Below, piece by piece: positions 1 through 10,703 of a stretch of DNA of 64,000 nt (its first letter is position 1; each line of letters starts with the position of its first letter). The notes below the pieces were generated by a model. That model did no database searches. It saw only the letters and a list, made by a program, of their open reading frames with translations, and was not told where the DNA came from. Source of the DNA: Mycosarcoma maydis (Eukaryota; Basidiomycota; Ustilaginomycetes; Ustilaginales); assembly GCF_000328475.2 (NCBI RefSeq), contig NC_026480.1:806001-870000 (forward strand). The letters are read 5' to 3'. A program made the position numbers and the translations under genes.

Positions 1-24
1 GGGGCAAGATTGCACAGTCACCAG

Positions 25-37
25 TCACGAGTCGTGA
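25..37. repeat. TCRYGA heptad pair
   Basis: TCACGA at 25 and TCGTGA at 32 are separated by one G, a 7-bp step. The two units are in opposite orientation. This belongs to the dispersed motif family described in the findings. Confidence 0.7.
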
Positions 38-176
38 GGTGTGAGTTGCTTGTTGCCCCGCCGGATTTGTTTGTTGACTTTGCCAGATTTCAAAGAGCGT
101 CCTGTCATGATGTATTATAATAATTAGTCACGAGTTCTAATTTTCTCGATCCGGCCCCGTGCCCGCTAAGCTGAAA

Positions 177-226
177 TCGTGAATCACGAATCACGAAGGT
201 GTGCTAAGTTATCAAACAAATCGTGA
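177..226. repeat. TCRYGA heptad cluster
   Basis: TCGTGA at 177 is followed by TCACGA at 184 and 191, exactly 7 bp apart and each separated by one A. A further TCGTGA sits at 221. Confidence 0.75.
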
Positions 227-1576
227 ATGGTCAAGCGAGTTGAGAGTCACATTTCCCCCCTTCGCCCCGCGGTGCATTAGCACAGTGGCTGTGATGGACA
301 GGGTAACGGAAGGTTCGGCAAACTAGATCACACATTGGTGATGGTTGAGCTAGACCGTCTAACTACAGCAAAAACTGTCAAACAAATTGCTGCTTCAAAG
401 TCCGACCACAATTGGGCTGCACACTATGCAAATGGATGTGTTCGGCACCTGCGCGCTCCTACCTGCACACAGTCCCGGTCGCACCGTCCGTTGTTCGCTT
501 GTGCTCGACGACGAGCGACGCGTGCAGATGTACTCACGACTCTCTGAAACCAACACTTTGCAGCTCACGCTTCTTTCCTTTTCCTTTTCGTGTTTCGTTT
601 CTTCTTTTGTCTCTTTTTAGTGCGAAGCAACACTCCCGACTCGTGACTGCGTGTCTTCCCGGCTTGGCTTTGTGTGTTGAGCCGGCTTAGTCATGACTGT
701 AGTTCTTCTTGGACGTCATCGAAGCACTCTGCAGAAACCATCCGTGATGTGATCTCATGCTGTCCCTTCCACCGCGCCTCTTGGATGGGCGAATGAGCTG
801 AAACATAAGAGCGAGCTTCAGTCTTTGTTTCTTCCTCGCGATCTCGTGCACGTTATAAGGATCTGCAGTCATCTTGAGCCGACGCAAGTCTGTTCCCGTG
901 CTCTCATACCGCAAACCAAGTCATGCAGGGCTCTCTATACACCCGCGTTGAGAACAACACATCGCTATCACCGCCGTCCCGTTCCTTCCCAACCTAACCC
1001 TTGTAACACATGTGCGCAGGGATTGCGCCCTTCTACTCCGCCTCATTCTGCTTTTGCTTCGTATGCACTACCTCCGACTTTGTTGTCGTGTTTCACTCCA
1101 CTCCAATTTCACTCACGATTGCCCTGATCCCGGAAGCGGCACTTCTTGATCGACTTCTCGGCGGACTCACCCAGTATCGGTCTCGTCACTCTACTTGACT
1201 TCGCCTATTCGAAGCTTTCTCGGCTCTGGTCAGCATTGCACTCTGCTTCTTCGTTCGACTAGTCTCCATTGTTACCTCAAGTAAGGACAGCTGCAGCTTC
1301 GATCTCTACTTTGATTCTCGCTATCATCATTGTCGATCTCGATCCTGCCCTCAGGACCTCGGCTCCACTGTTTGTCAGTAAAGCAAAGCACCTCATCCTC
1401 CCTTTCCTCATGAGGCAGGGGGATAGTCGAAAAAGACCAACCTGATGGGTTCAATGTCATATGTGGCCGCCTAACTGAGCCTCTTTTTCGCATCCAACCT
1501 CTTTCCAGCTTTCAACTCTCAGAGCTCGCCGACAGTTTGAGCATCTTGTACCTCTTCTCTGCGCTCGTTTAGCGCT

Positions 1577-4500
1577 ATGCGCCCTTTCGGTAACGCCAAC
1601 AAGACGCACCACACCAGCGGCCAACCCGCGCCCGGCTCTTCTCATAATCGCACGCCTTCCTCATCCTACGTCTCTACCCTCAGCAACGCACTCAACATTT
1701 CAACGCCAACATCCTCCAAGAAACCTTCCAACGCAGACACCCCACTTTCGAACAAACGTTTTCCGACATCGGCGGATCCAGCTGGGTTACAGCTCAAACA
1801 GAATCAAGCATGTGTCCGAGATATACAAGCTCTTCGCACGCCAACGCCGCGTAAAGATGCACGACAACTGTCTCGCGATCTTTCTCTTTCTGGAAACGAG
1901 GCATTCCGTTCACCGACTACTCCGGTTTCTCCATGGCAAGCCTCGCTGCGATCACCGGCTACAGCCGAAGCGCTTCCTGCACACGGATCCCACGCGCATC
2001 CTGCACCTACTGGCAGGATGCGGTATGATCAGTGGTGGATGTCGGGGACTTCCTCCGGCCGGACTCCGGACATTTTCACTACACATTCGAGCACAGTACC
2101 GTCGGCTGCCATCGTCACGTCTCTACCGTCCAACAATCAGAGCTCGCACTACTTAGCACGAGGCCCTGCCGGGCAGAACATTTCCAGCAATACCATTCCA
2201 GTCACTTTGAATGGCGCGAGAAGTCAAGCCACCGGGGTCCAATCCGAGGCATTCGTCAACTATCGAGAACTGCCAATCGGTACATCCCGCGTTGGGGATC
2301 ACAGAAAATCACCGGGCCCAGGGGAGCTATCAGCTCAATGCACTGTCAGCCCCACCTCGATCTCGTTCATGTCACCGGTTCCTTTTGCGCCCACATTGGA
2401 TGCGTCCACGATGGGCGATGCATTCTTCAGCTCGATGTTCGAGCAAGAAACACCAAGCTTGTCGACCAATCTCTTACCAAGCAATGACTTGACCGAGTAC
2501 TTGTCATTCCCAGGCGGAGCGGGAACAACCAATAGTGCACGTCCTGGTTCATCGTTTCACTTGACACATGCACTTGGACACGGACACGGATTCGTGGCGG
2601 CCAACGAGCCTGCCCTTTCCTACAGCCACGATGGGCCTGCGTTTGTCTGTGCTCAACCGACGAGTTGGGATCAAAACAATGAAAGATCCGCGTCTCAAGA
2701 CGTCTCTCATGACACTGTTGGTTTTCAAAACAGCTCAGAATCCTCAGGCCTTGTTATGTCCGATCTCCCGGAGTCTAAGAGTCGGGACGCTGCGCCAAAG
2801 AAGCAAGAAAGGCTAGCGGGTCTTGGGCTCGACTTGAATGCAAATGCTGCTTTCGAGCGGATCGAGGTTTTGGCGTCCCCCGCCCAAGGTGCGTCAAGAC
2901 CGACGATGCTGGTCGACGAAATGGGCCGATGGAGGCTTGTCCCGCTAAGGTACGAGTCAATGTCACATGCGCAAGGTAGCAGAACGAGACGTGAAAGGTT
3001 GACGATACAGGAGTCTTCAACTGCCTCGTTCAGCACTGGCACGGAAGCTAGCTATACGTCGAACAGTAATTCCTCTACCTGGGACAGCTCTTTTGGTGAG
3101 GCGACAAGCCCAATCAATCGTCACGTTTCGGCACTACCCGACAGCGCACTTGTTGATACTCCTGCTTCGTCCATCGGCCAGAACAGCAGTCGATACACGC
3201 ATTCTGCCAAGGTTGCTGACCAAGCTCGGCCTGCGTCCGACCCTGACGCTTGCAACGCGGCGCCGGAAATATACATGCCGGACTTGAGCGAGTTCGGACA
3301 GTCGATTTCCATCGAGCAAATGGCAGAAGAGCGATGGAGAACGTGGCCGAGAAATCGAGACAGTGCCATCTCGCGAGGCCATCCATTCGTCTCGGCTCAG
3401 CCTGTCAGCCCAATCGCTGTGCCACACCTGACGACATCCGATCCGCGCTCCTCGTTTGACTCTTTATCAGTATCCACGTCATCTACACGATCGCGACTTA
3501 TGGCTGAGCCTTACAATAAGAATAAGGGTCTACGCTCTGGTCGCCCCAGCAGTAGCGCCAGTACGAGCAGCCGTAGCTCGATCGGAAACGCTGCTGCTCT
3601 GGAAAGCCAGCCCACGAGCGGTACTACTGGACCGACTCGCCCTCGATCCCACATTGCGACCGGCTCGTTCAGGATGAAAGCTTCGTCGAGATCAAGTTCA
3701 AGTGGCGGCGCGGAAACCAATGCCGTCTCCAATGAGCGCGTTTCAGCTACAGCTTTGGCGCTACGTAGCGCCAGAGGAACGTCGCAAGGTGCACCCGCTC
3801 AAGCAGGCAGCAGTGCGATGAAGTTGACAAGATCGATCGACTCTATCACCCCTTCGGCGCCCACAATGTCAAGTCCCACCAATTTCTGGCACAGCGTTGC
3901 ACTGCAAAGAGCTTCCAAGAGTAGCGATGGGCTGAACCCGGTTACGCAGCGACCACGCTCGATGCTCATCACATCCCCGCGTTCCGACCTAGCCGGCCAG
4001 CTAGGTAACGGCGCTACAAGACCATCGAAAGCTCGGGTGGGCTTCAACGAGGTGTCGGAAGCCTTAAACACACTTCGCACGTTTCTCAAACAAAAAGATT
4101 CCAACAGTGGCACTGACGGTCATGACGCAGCACCGTCCCGGTCCACTGAGAATGACCTGCAGAGCTGCTTTGCCAGCAAGCCTGGCCGCACGCTACGTCG
4201 AACCAAAGGCGTTCTGCCACCGAGAGGTATCTTTTCACCCGTGGGCGAATTTGGGACGCTCCCAACAGCCGCTTCTGCCGCCACAAATGAATCCACTCGA
4301 GAAATGGATAGTAGCACTGCGGACCAACGTCGCTTGAAAGCACTATCAAGCCCCGGATATGCAAGCTTGTCATCGGGGAGCACGAGCAATCGACAGGATG
4401 ACAGACTCGCCGTACTTGAAGACCTTTCCGAGCGCGTTCTGCGACTGAAAGCCGAGACAGAACTTGAAAAGGAACGGCATGCCGCTGCCAGCATGCCACC

Positions 4501-4621
4501 TCCACCGACTCGGCGCGGTGGATCCATGTCTCAGCAAATGCACAAGACGGCATCGATCAGTCCAAAGACGCGTCGCGAGATGCATGACGAGTACCTTAGA
4601 AGGCGCACCTCAGGCTCGTAG
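1577..4621 (+). CDS. Ser-rich protein of unknown function
   Basis: A single uninterrupted frame encodes 1014 residues. I do not recognise the family. The protein is dominated by Ser, Thr, Pro and Ala with many Ser-Pro and Arg-x-x-Ser sites, and most of it is probably disordered. No signal peptide or membrane segment is visible. The only segment that looks structured is a charged, leucine-spaced stretch near residues 940-970, likely a short coiled coil, followed by a basic tail ending in an RRRTSGS-type sequence. The composition fits a phosphorylated scaffold or regulator, but that is inference from composition only. The start is the first ATG of the long frame and follows a pyrimidine-rich leader. 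The gene is real because of frame length and consistent codon use; its role is unknown. Confidence 0.8.
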   Translation: MRPFGNANKTHHTSGQPAPGSSHNRTPSSSYVSTLSNALNISTPTSSKKPSNADTPLSNKRFPTSADPAGLQLKQNQACVRDIQALRTPTPRKDARQLSRDLSLSGNEAFRSPTTPVSPWQASLRSPATAEALPAHGSHAHPAPTGRMRYDQWWMSGTSSGRTPDIFTTHSSTVPSAAIVTSLPSNNQSSHYLARGPAGQNISSNTIPVTLNGARSQATGVQSEAFVNYRELPIGTSRVGDHRKSPGPGELSAQCTVSPTSISFMSPVPFAPTLDASTMGDAFFSSMFEQETPSLSTNLLPSNDLTEYLSFPGGAGTTNSARPGSSFHLTHALGHGHGFVAANEPALSYSHDGPAFVCAQPTSWDQNNERSASQDVSHDTVGFQNSSESSGLVMSDLPESKSRDAAPKKQERLAGLGLDLNANAAFERIEVLASPAQGASRPTMLVDEMGRWRLVPLRYESMSHAQGSRTRRERLTIQESSTASFSTGTEASYTSNSNSSTWDSSFGEATSPINRHVSALPDSALVDTPASSIGQNSSRYTHSAKVADQARPASDPDACNAAPEIYMPDLSEFGQSISIEQMAEERWRTWPRNRDSAISRGHPFVSAQPVSPIAVPHLTTSDPRSSFDSLSVSTSSTRSRLMAEPYNKNKGLRSGRPSSSASTSSRSSIGNAAALESQPTSGTTGPTRPRSHIATGSFRMKASSRSSSSGGAETNAVSNERVSATALALRSARGTSQGAPAQAGSSAMKLTRSIDSITPSAPTMSSPTNFWHSVALQRASKSSDGLNPVTQRPRSMLITSPRSDLAGQLGNGATRPSKARVGFNEVSEALNTLRTFLKQKDSNSGTDGHDAAPSRSTENDLQSCFASKPGRTLRRTKGVLPPRGIFSPVGEFGTLPTAASAATNESTREMDSSTADQRRLKALSSPGYASLSSGSTSNRQDDRLAVLEDLSERVLRLKAETELEKERHAAASMPPPPTRRGGSMSQQMHKTASISPKTRREMHDEYLRRRTSGS

Positions 4622-5328
4622 CAGCTCTCAATCTTGCAGCCGTGAGTCGTTCCCGACTCGTGTCAGTCGAGGGATTCGTGATTGTCCATGGCGACCTTAA
4701 CCTAACAACAGCCGTGCGCGATCGCCAATCACAGATGTGACGATCACGCATCGTGGATTCTACTCACGACTAGATATATTTTCGATTTACCACTCTATAC
4801 CCGCAATGCTCTTCGTAGGAGCACGGCACCTACAGAATTTTACTTAGCGCCCTCTACTATACCAGTAATGGCAGGACTTGTTTCTGACAAAAGTGTGAGC
4901 TCCGGTGAATTCAGCGGCATCGTCTCGAGTCTAGCGGTGGCCTCACCGTGCAAGTGCGAAGGGACAAGTCCGTGTAACTCACGATTCTGACAGAGCTTCA
5001 GAAGCGCACGGCTATTCGGAAGCCTGAATCGTGAATGGAAACAGAGATAAGGGTTTGGACGCGGCGAAATGCGTTAGGTGCATCGTTCTGCGCGGACCCT
5101 GAAGCACGGGTGGTCGGAAATTGTGAATCGTGGATGTGCTTGCCGTGTCGACGATAGCAGCGACGGTGTGAGTGCACGAGCCATGTTGATAACTTGCACG
5201 CTTGGCAGGTGGGATTTGGTGATTTGTGCATAGCGCTTAGCTGGAATCGTGAACGTTGTTGAGTTGACACGACCATCGATCGTGGCTGTTGCGTTGCATC
5301 TCGCCACAGCAGCTAGAATCTGAGCAAG
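4622..5328. other. Intergenic region with TCRYGA motifs
   Basis: This spacer lies between two plus-strand genes and should hold the 3' end of the first and the promoter of the second. TCGTGA/TCACGA units occur near 4676, 4764, 4979, 5029 and 5247. I see no gene. Confidence 0.6.
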
Positions 5329-6756
5329 ATGTCGAATGTCACGCACACAACCGCGCGCAGCGCAGCGGCGTCCACGGTGACCGCACGCGTTGCATACCTT
5401 CGAACGCTCCCCGCTATACGTGAGCGATGCAGCAAGATCTTCGACGCAGCTACCACCGATGGTCTGGAATACTTCTCCTTGGATGCATCCAAGATCGACG
5501 ATGCTGCCGACTACTGCATCTCGATCATCCAGCGTGACTTTGGTACGGACTACGCCTCGATCCCTCCGCACGGACGCTGGCGTCATTTTGACGTGGGCTC
5601 GATCCCTCGCATCACCACTCTCCTTACCGAATGGGCGGGTGGATCTCCTCGGACGCTGGGATCGGCGCACTCGACGGATATCGTGACCAAGCCTGCAGTG
5701 CACCACGTCGAGGCGGCGCGTCGATTGGTGGATCTGTTCATGGTCTCGGTGCTGCTCGATGCAGGTGCAGGAAGCGCGTGGAAGTACGAAGAGAACAGGA
5801 CCGGGCTAAGCTATGGTAGATCCGAGGGCTTGGCAGTGGCAAGTCTCGACATGTTCAAACAAGGACGGTTCTGCGCGCATGAATCCGGCGAGAGGCACAA
5901 GGTGGATGCAAAGGGATTGAAGAACTTGTCCGCCGAGGTGTTGGCGATCGACATGCAGGTGCATCCTGAGGAGAATCCAATGACCGGGCTCGAGGGTAGG
6001 AGCAACCTGCTCGTCAAACTCGGCGAGGCGTTGGAGAACGATGCTCACGGCTTCTTCCAAGGCCCTTCAGGGACCAAGCCGGATGAGCGAAGGCCTGGGT
6101 TCTTGGTCGACTACCTCGCTAGTCACGCGACGACAAGGACCGACATGAATGTGGTGCAAGTGAGCTATCCGGTGTTGTGGGAGGTGTTGATGTATGGGCT
6201 AGCACCCATCTGGCCTGCTTCGCGGACGCATCTAGATGGTGTGCCGATGGGCGACGTCTGGCCGAACGCCACACTGGCTCGTTTGAGCGGTACGCAGATT
6301 GGCGACGAACCATCGCTGGTGCCGTTCCACAAACTCTCCCAGTGGATGTGCTACTCTCTGATGGAAGCCATGGAAAACACACTGGGCTGGACATTTGTCG
6401 ATGCACAGCACGCCACTGGTCTGCCGGAATACCGCAACGGTGGTCTGTTTGTCGACCTCGGCGTGCTCACGCCGAACCGCGCCTTGCTCGACGCGAGCGC
6501 ATCCACGCCATCCGGCATACCCCAACTCCCCGCCGAACACCCCGCCATCGTCGAATGGCGCGCAATGACCGTCATCCTTCTCGACAAACTCGCCGAATCT
6601 ATCCGCTCCAAACTCTCCCTGACCGACCAACAGCTAAACCTGAAACAGGTCCTCGAGGCTGCCACCTGGAAAGGCGGTCGAGAGATCGCCAAGCAGAAAA
6701 GGCCACAAACCGGCGGCCCACCCATCAACGTCTTGAGCGACGGCACTGTATTCTAA
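5329..6756 (+). CDS. URC4: URC4-like DUF1688 protein (uracil catabolism)
   Basis: The 475-residue protein matches the DUF1688 family over almost its full length. Visible family blocks are the N-terminal AIRERC segment, HGRWRHFDVG near residue 85, the VLLDAGAG stretch, the GRSEGLAVASLDMF block near residues 163-176, and NPMTGLEGRSNLL. In Lachancea kluyveri the DUF1688 gene URC4 is needed for the URC route of uracil degradation, which is distinct from the reductive pathway; its exact reaction is unknown to me. The protein looks soluble, without signal or membrane segment. The start at 5329 has no competing in-frame ATG before the conserved region. It converges on the ABC transporter with about 140 bp between stops. 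No other URC gene is visible in the window. Confidence 0.85.
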   Translation: MSNVTHTTARSAAASTVTARVAYLRTLPAIRERCSKIFDAATTDGLEYFSLDASKIDDAADYCISIIQRDFGTDYASIPPHGRWRHFDVGSIPRITTLLTEWAGGSPRTLGSAHSTDIVTKPAVHHVEAARRLVDLFMVSVLLDAGAGSAWKYEENRTGLSYGRSEGLAVASLDMFKQGRFCAHESGERHKVDAKGLKNLSAEVLAIDMQVHPEENPMTGLEGRSNLLVKLGEALENDAHGFFQGPSGTKPDERRPGFLVDYLASHATTRTDMNVVQVSYPVLWEVLMYGLAPIWPASRTHLDGVPMGDVWPNATLARLSGTQIGDEPSLVPFHKLSQWMCYSLMEAMENTLGWTFVDAQHATGLPEYRNGGLFVDLGVLTPNRALLDASASTPSGIPQLPAEHPAIVEWRAMTVILLDKLAESIRSKLSLTDQQLNLKQVLEAATWKGGREIAKQKRPQTGGPPINVLSDGTVF

Positions 6757-6895
6757 CAGCCTGCTAGCCAGCACGCGCACACCAACCCTCACAGAATGCA
6801 TAACCGCACAATGACCCTAGAACTGCACACTCACCCACATGCTCTGCGCTTGTCATGTCTATCAACTAGTATTTACAAATCAACCGAACCGCACT

Positions 6896-9800
6896 CTACT
6901 TTCTCTCGCGAACAAACAGCACGAGCCAAACCAGACTCGCCAAGGTGAACGCGCCAAACAGCGCAGCGAGCGTGACGATATCGGGGAACCAGAATGCCTG
7001 GCTATTGAAGCCAAACGAGCTGATGATGCTGGCAGCGGGCACTTCGATGTCGATGCCATACTTGTGTTCTTTGAGGCTGAGGTTCCTAAGTTCGTTGACG
7101 ATAAGAGCTTCGTAGGCAGCGTGAAAGAACGAGAGGTGTTGGAGCCAGCGCAGATACGCAGGGATGCGATCTCGATTGATGAGCAGACCGGCAAAGAGCA
7201 ACGAGAAAAGCATGGTGAGCGAGCCCACCAGATTTGCCACGCCCGTGTCCTCGATAGCGATCGAGATCAAGAACACAGCCGACGAAGCGCACAACGAAAA
7301 CAGGACGAGCGTGAGCACAAACTTCCAAAACTCGGCCACTCCAGGCACCAGTCCAACCAGGAAGTACACGCATCCGCCGAACAGGAATGGCGGAACCACG
7401 CGCAACGGCAGCATGTCGAACAGCAGTTTGCTCGTAAAGTACGTCAGCGGGCTGTAATATCCGTTGCTGCGTTCGCGCACAAACAGTGCACGTTCGTTGG
7501 CGAACACGCCGAGCGACGTGAGGCACGAAAACCCGAACAACGACAGAATAAAGAAAAACAGTCCCAGTCGATTCTGGAATCCAGCAATGTCGTTAGTTAC
7601 GCCGTGGTACAGCACGCCGCAAAACAGCGCGAGCACGATCGCCAGTCCAAAGTGCGCAAACATGAGGATCGGATCGCGGTACAAGTTCTTGAATGCGCGT
7701 CCCGACAGGATCTTGAACTGCGTCCACAAGCCCGCCTTCTTGTACGAGCGCAGCAACGAGCTTTGGCTGCCAACGTCTGGCAGCTCGTTGACCACTCCTT
7801 CAGATTGCCGTCCGAGGAATGCGTCAAGCTCGCGCTTGGTCTCGTTCGACATGTCCGACTCGGCGAACGAGTTAACCAGATGCACCAGCTTTCCGCTGCT
7901 CAGCGCTGGAATCCAAACATCGTGACCGTTGCCCTGACCATTGGCAAACGCACTGCGCAACCCATTCGCAATTCGACTTGTCTTCTTGCGCACACCTCCA
8001 GACGAAGAGCTGTCTTCCACCATCGAGTTGCGCCTCGTCCTGAGCTCGGTGGATTCGTCCCGTGAGCTCGTACCAGTCGTGACGATGCCGGTATCGTTCC
8101 GTGGACCCGAGCTGCCTGCCGAACCACCTCCCTCGACATCTTGCTCGACATCATCTGTCGCCACAGGGCTACGACGAGCGGTGAGATCAATCAAGAAGTC
8201 GGCAATGTTAAAACCTGGTGGACAGGGATGGCCAACCTGGTCAAAGTAGTCTCCGCAGCGGTTGAACGGACCTGAGTATACCACGCGGCCCTCTGCCAGC
8301 AGCAGGAGCTTGTCGAACAAGGCGACGATGTTGGACCTCGGCTGGTGGATCGAAAAGATTACAGTGCGATTGTACGTCTTGGCAAGCGTCACGAGCGACT
8401 GTACCACATTGTACGCATTGTACGCATCCAAGCCCGACGTCGGCTCGTCGCAAAACAGAATGCTCGGACTCGTCACGAGTTCGCAGGCGATTGAAACCCG
8501 ACGCTTCTCACCGCCGCTGATGCCACGCCCCTCTTTGCTGCCACCAGCAGTGAAGCCTGAGCCACCGATGCGGCTGTCTTTGATACCGAGAATGCCAAGC
8601 TCTTGCATAGTCTCGAGCGTGCGGAATTTCTTGGCCTCGAGCGACATGTCTCTAGGCAGGCGCAAAAGAGCCGAGTAGAGCACTGTCTCGTAGACGGTCA
8701 ATGTTTCCATGAGCAGATCCTCCTGATCCACAAAGCCGACGACACGCTTGTATTCCTGATTTGACATTTTCCTGCCGTTGATGAGCACGGTACCAGAAGT
8801 GATTCCACGCTTTTCGCGTCGAGCAAGGATGTCAAGGAAGGTTGTTTTTCCGGCGCCACTGGCACCGACGATAGCCATGACTTCGCCGGGCTTGACGGAG
8901 CCCGTGATACCATCTAGCAGCGCTTTCGAGCCGATCCGATAGCCGACATTCTCCCAATGAAGTGCAGCGGGAATGTGATCTTTCATGAGATCTGCTTCCT
9001 CCTCTGGTAGGCGTACGTTACCGAGGCGCACCTCGTCGTCCTTGTAGTGACGTCCTAGCATCCAAAGCAAGCTGATTGAGAGGATGACGATCAAAATGGC
9101 GGCGATGGCGCTGATGACTACCCAAGTGACTGGTTTCTCGGGCGCAATGGGCACCTGGTAGCCGGGCACTTGGCTGAAGTGGATACACTCTCCGGACTTG
9201 CAAGTGATGAAGATGGCTTCGTCTCCGAAAACATCCGAGATGAGACCATTCATCCCCGGCTCTTCAAAGCGACACTTGCGAACACCATCGGGATCCGCCT
9301 TGCACGACATCTTTCCTGGGCCTTTGATCTCTTCAGTAAGAAACTCTGAGATGTCGATGCTTCCTGACTCGCCACATAGCATGCGGCCAGGAATGCACTG
9401 GCAGCTAACCTTCTTGCAATCGTACGAAGTTCGGTTGGAAGATTTACCAATTTCGATCGACTCTTGGCAGTCACTAAGGCCGCAGTAGAAAGATTCACGA
9501 GCACCGATCCAGAATTGAAAATTGCAGCTGGCATCGCTCTTATCGCAGCTGAACGTGACTTGTGGCGGACGACCAGGAAGCATGTCGACGATCTTTTGGT
9601 TGGTCACATCGCACTCTTGAAAGCTTTGCTGGATTGTAGCACCGCCATCGTAGCAAGTGCCGTTCTCGCCGAGACGCTCGCCGCCAAGAAGAAAATTGGA
9701 GCAAGCGGCGTCTGTCTTACAGACATTGCAGTTGAGACCGTGCCAGCCATCCGAACACTGGCAAGACTTGTTCTCACCAGGCTCTCCCTTGGGGAAACGC

Positions 9801-10201
9801 TTGGATCCGTCAGCTGGTGATCCACAGAGAGGTGACAGACAGTCAGGTCCACCAAACCCGACAGGACATTTGCATAGGCCGTCGTATTCGTTGCACTCTC
9901 CGAACTGGTAGCATTCGTATGCTGGCAGCTGACAATTGAAACAGTCAGGTTCAGGACATGGTGGACAATTTGGTGGCCTTCCAGGGATGTCAGCGATGGA
10001 TGCGTTGCTGAAGATCGAAGTGTATGCTTGTGCATATCTGCGATTGAGAGCCGGAGCCATACCTCGAGTGGTTGTGGTACGAGCTGCATCCACGTTGGTC
10101 AGAAATGTGACGCATATGATGAGCGCCGATACAAGCATAAGCAGTGGCCTCGACCCCATACATCCAAGCGAACCTTGCCGAGGCGGCCGGGGAGCTAGCA
10201 T
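6896..10201 (-). CDS. ADP1: Adp1-type ABCG half-transporter with EGF-like ectodomain
   Basis: This is a half-size ABC transporter of the White/ABCG type (NBD before TMD) with a large N-terminal ectodomain, the arrangement of yeast Adp1. I start it at the ATG at 10201, giving 1101 residues; the open frame runs to 10393, but a good signal sequence (MLVSALIICVTFL) begins only after this ATG, and 10159 is another possible start. A Cys-rich region with EGF-like spacing follows, then a membrane segment (VVISAIAAILIVILSISLLW) near residue 355. The NBD has Walker A GASGAGKT near residue 447, signature ISGGEKRR, Walker B SILFCDEPTSGLD and a switch His in FSIHQPR. A Ser-rich linker leads to a C-terminal membrane domain of about six helices. 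The substrate is not predictable from the sequence. Confidence 0.9.
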   Translation of the reverse strand: MLAPRPPRQGSLGCMGSRPLLMLVSALIICVTFLTNVDAARTTTTRGMAPALNRRYAQAYTSIFSNASIADIPGRPPNCPPCPEPDCFNCQLPAYECYQFGECNEYDGLCKCPVGFGGPDCLSPLCGSPADGSKRFPKGEPGENKSCQCSDGWHGLNCNVCKTDAACSNFLLGGERLGENGTCYDGGATIQQSFQECDVTNQKIVDMLPGRPPQVTFSCDKSDASCNFQFWIGARESFYCGLSDCQESIEIGKSSNRTSYDCKKVSCQCIPGRMLCGESGSIDISEFLTEEIKGPGKMSCKADPDGVRKCRFEEPGMNGLISDVFGDEAIFITCKSGECIHFSQVPGYQVPIAPEKPVTWVVISAIAAILIVILSISLLWMLGRHYKDDEVRLGNVRLPEEEADLMKDHIPAALHWENVGYRIGSKALLDGITGSVKPGEVMAIVGASGAGKTTFLDILARREKRGITSGTVLINGRKMSNQEYKRVVGFVDQEDLLMETLTVYETVLYSALLRLPRDMSLEAKKFRTLETMQELGILGIKDSRIGGSGFTAGGSKEGRGISGGEKRRVSIACELVTSPSILFCDEPTSGLDAYNAYNVVQSLVTLAKTYNRTVIFSIHQPRSNIVALFDKLLLLAEGRVVYSGPFNRCGDYFDQVGHPCPPGFNIADFLIDLTARRSPVATDDVEQDVEGGGSAGSSGPRNDTGIVTTGTSSRDESTELRTRRNSMVEDSSSSGGVRKKTSRIANGLRSAFANGQGNGHDVWIPALSSGKLVHLVNSFAESDMSNETKRELDAFLGRQSEGVVNELPDVGSQSSLLRSYKKAGLWTQFKILSGRAFKNLYRDPILMFAHFGLAIVLALFCGVLYHGVTNDIAGFQNRLGLFFFILSLFGFSCLTSLGVFANERALFVRERSNGYYSPLTYFTSKLLFDMLPLRVVPPFLFGGCVYFLVGLVPGVAEFWKFVLTLVLFSLCASSAVFLISIAIEDTGVANLVGSLTMLFSLLFAGLLINRDRIPAYLRWLQHLSFFHAAYEALIVNELRNLSLKEHKYGIDIEVPAASIISSFGFNSQAFWFPDIVTLAALFGAFTLASLVWLVLFVRERK

Positions 10202-10481
10202 TGTGCCTGAAGGTGTCAGAGGCAGGCGCAAGTCTGAGCAAAGCGATCGATTCGCGGTGTAGATTAGATGTGCGTATGTTGCTCCATGGATCTGAGGTTC
10301 TGGTACTAGTGCGAGATCAACAGAGTGAGTCAGGAGGACGAGATAAGGCAGTTCTGAGCGACCGATCAGACATGGACGCTGCTTGGCGCACAAGTCACAG
10401 AGTTACAGAGTTAGGCAACGATGCTGACTCGTGACTGGTTAGTCTGCTCGATGCACAGGCCAGAAAAATGCGAATCGTGAT

Positions 10482-10500
10482 TTCAGTTAACTTAACTGAA
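10482..10500. promoter_or_regulatory. Perfect 19-bp palindrome
   Basis: Two 9-bp arms (TTCAGTTAA and its complement TTAACTGAA) flank a single central C. The size and symmetry suit a dimeric DNA-binding protein. It lies 204 bp upstream of the plus-strand ATG and about 280 bp upstream of the minus-strand ATG. Confidence 0.45.
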
Positions 10501-10538
10501 CCAATTCTGAGTGGAGGTTCGATCGGCCGATTGGCTTG

Positions 10539-10545
10539 TATAAAA
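10539..10545 (+). promoter_or_regulatory. TATA-like box
   Basis: TATAAAA lies 159 bp upstream of the ATG at 10704, just downstream of the palindrome. The call rests on motif and position only. Confidence 0.35.
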
Positions 10546-10703
10546 GTGCAATCAATCGGCGATGAAAATTTTGGACTTTGGTGTGCGAATTCGTGATTTG
10601 ACCTGCTTGCTGATCAAGCTCGATCTGAAGCTCGTTCGCAATCTTCGTCATCATTGGCGATCCGTGATCTCATAGAGGTGTCTCTTTCCATTTTTGAGCG
10701 ATC

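Larger units (their letters stand above)
1..1576. other. Gene-free left flank
   Basis: No frame here looks like a protein: the open frames are short, overlap on both strands and carry no recognisable domain. The first 230 bases hold several TCGTGA/TCACGA units. The part next to 1577 is pyrimidine-rich and may be promoter and 5' leader of the next gene. Confidence 0.6.
10202..10703. promoter_or_regulatory. Divergent promoter region with palindrome
   Basis: This stretch lies between the ABC transporter (minus) and the 474-aa protein (plus). It contains a perfect 19-bp inverted repeat at 10482-10500, a TATAAAA at 10539, and TCGTGA units near 10429, 10475 and 10591. It probably drives both genes. 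Confidence 0.5.

Noticed and set aside
177..226. CRISPR-like short repeats
   Set aside because: Units are 6-7 bp and orientation flips; there are no long identical repeats with unique spacers and the genome is eukaryotic.
6839..8065. 408-codon plus-strand frame
   Set aside because: It is antisense to the ABC transporter membrane domain and has the shadow composition (Arg/Gln/His-rich, no domain) expected of the opposite strand.
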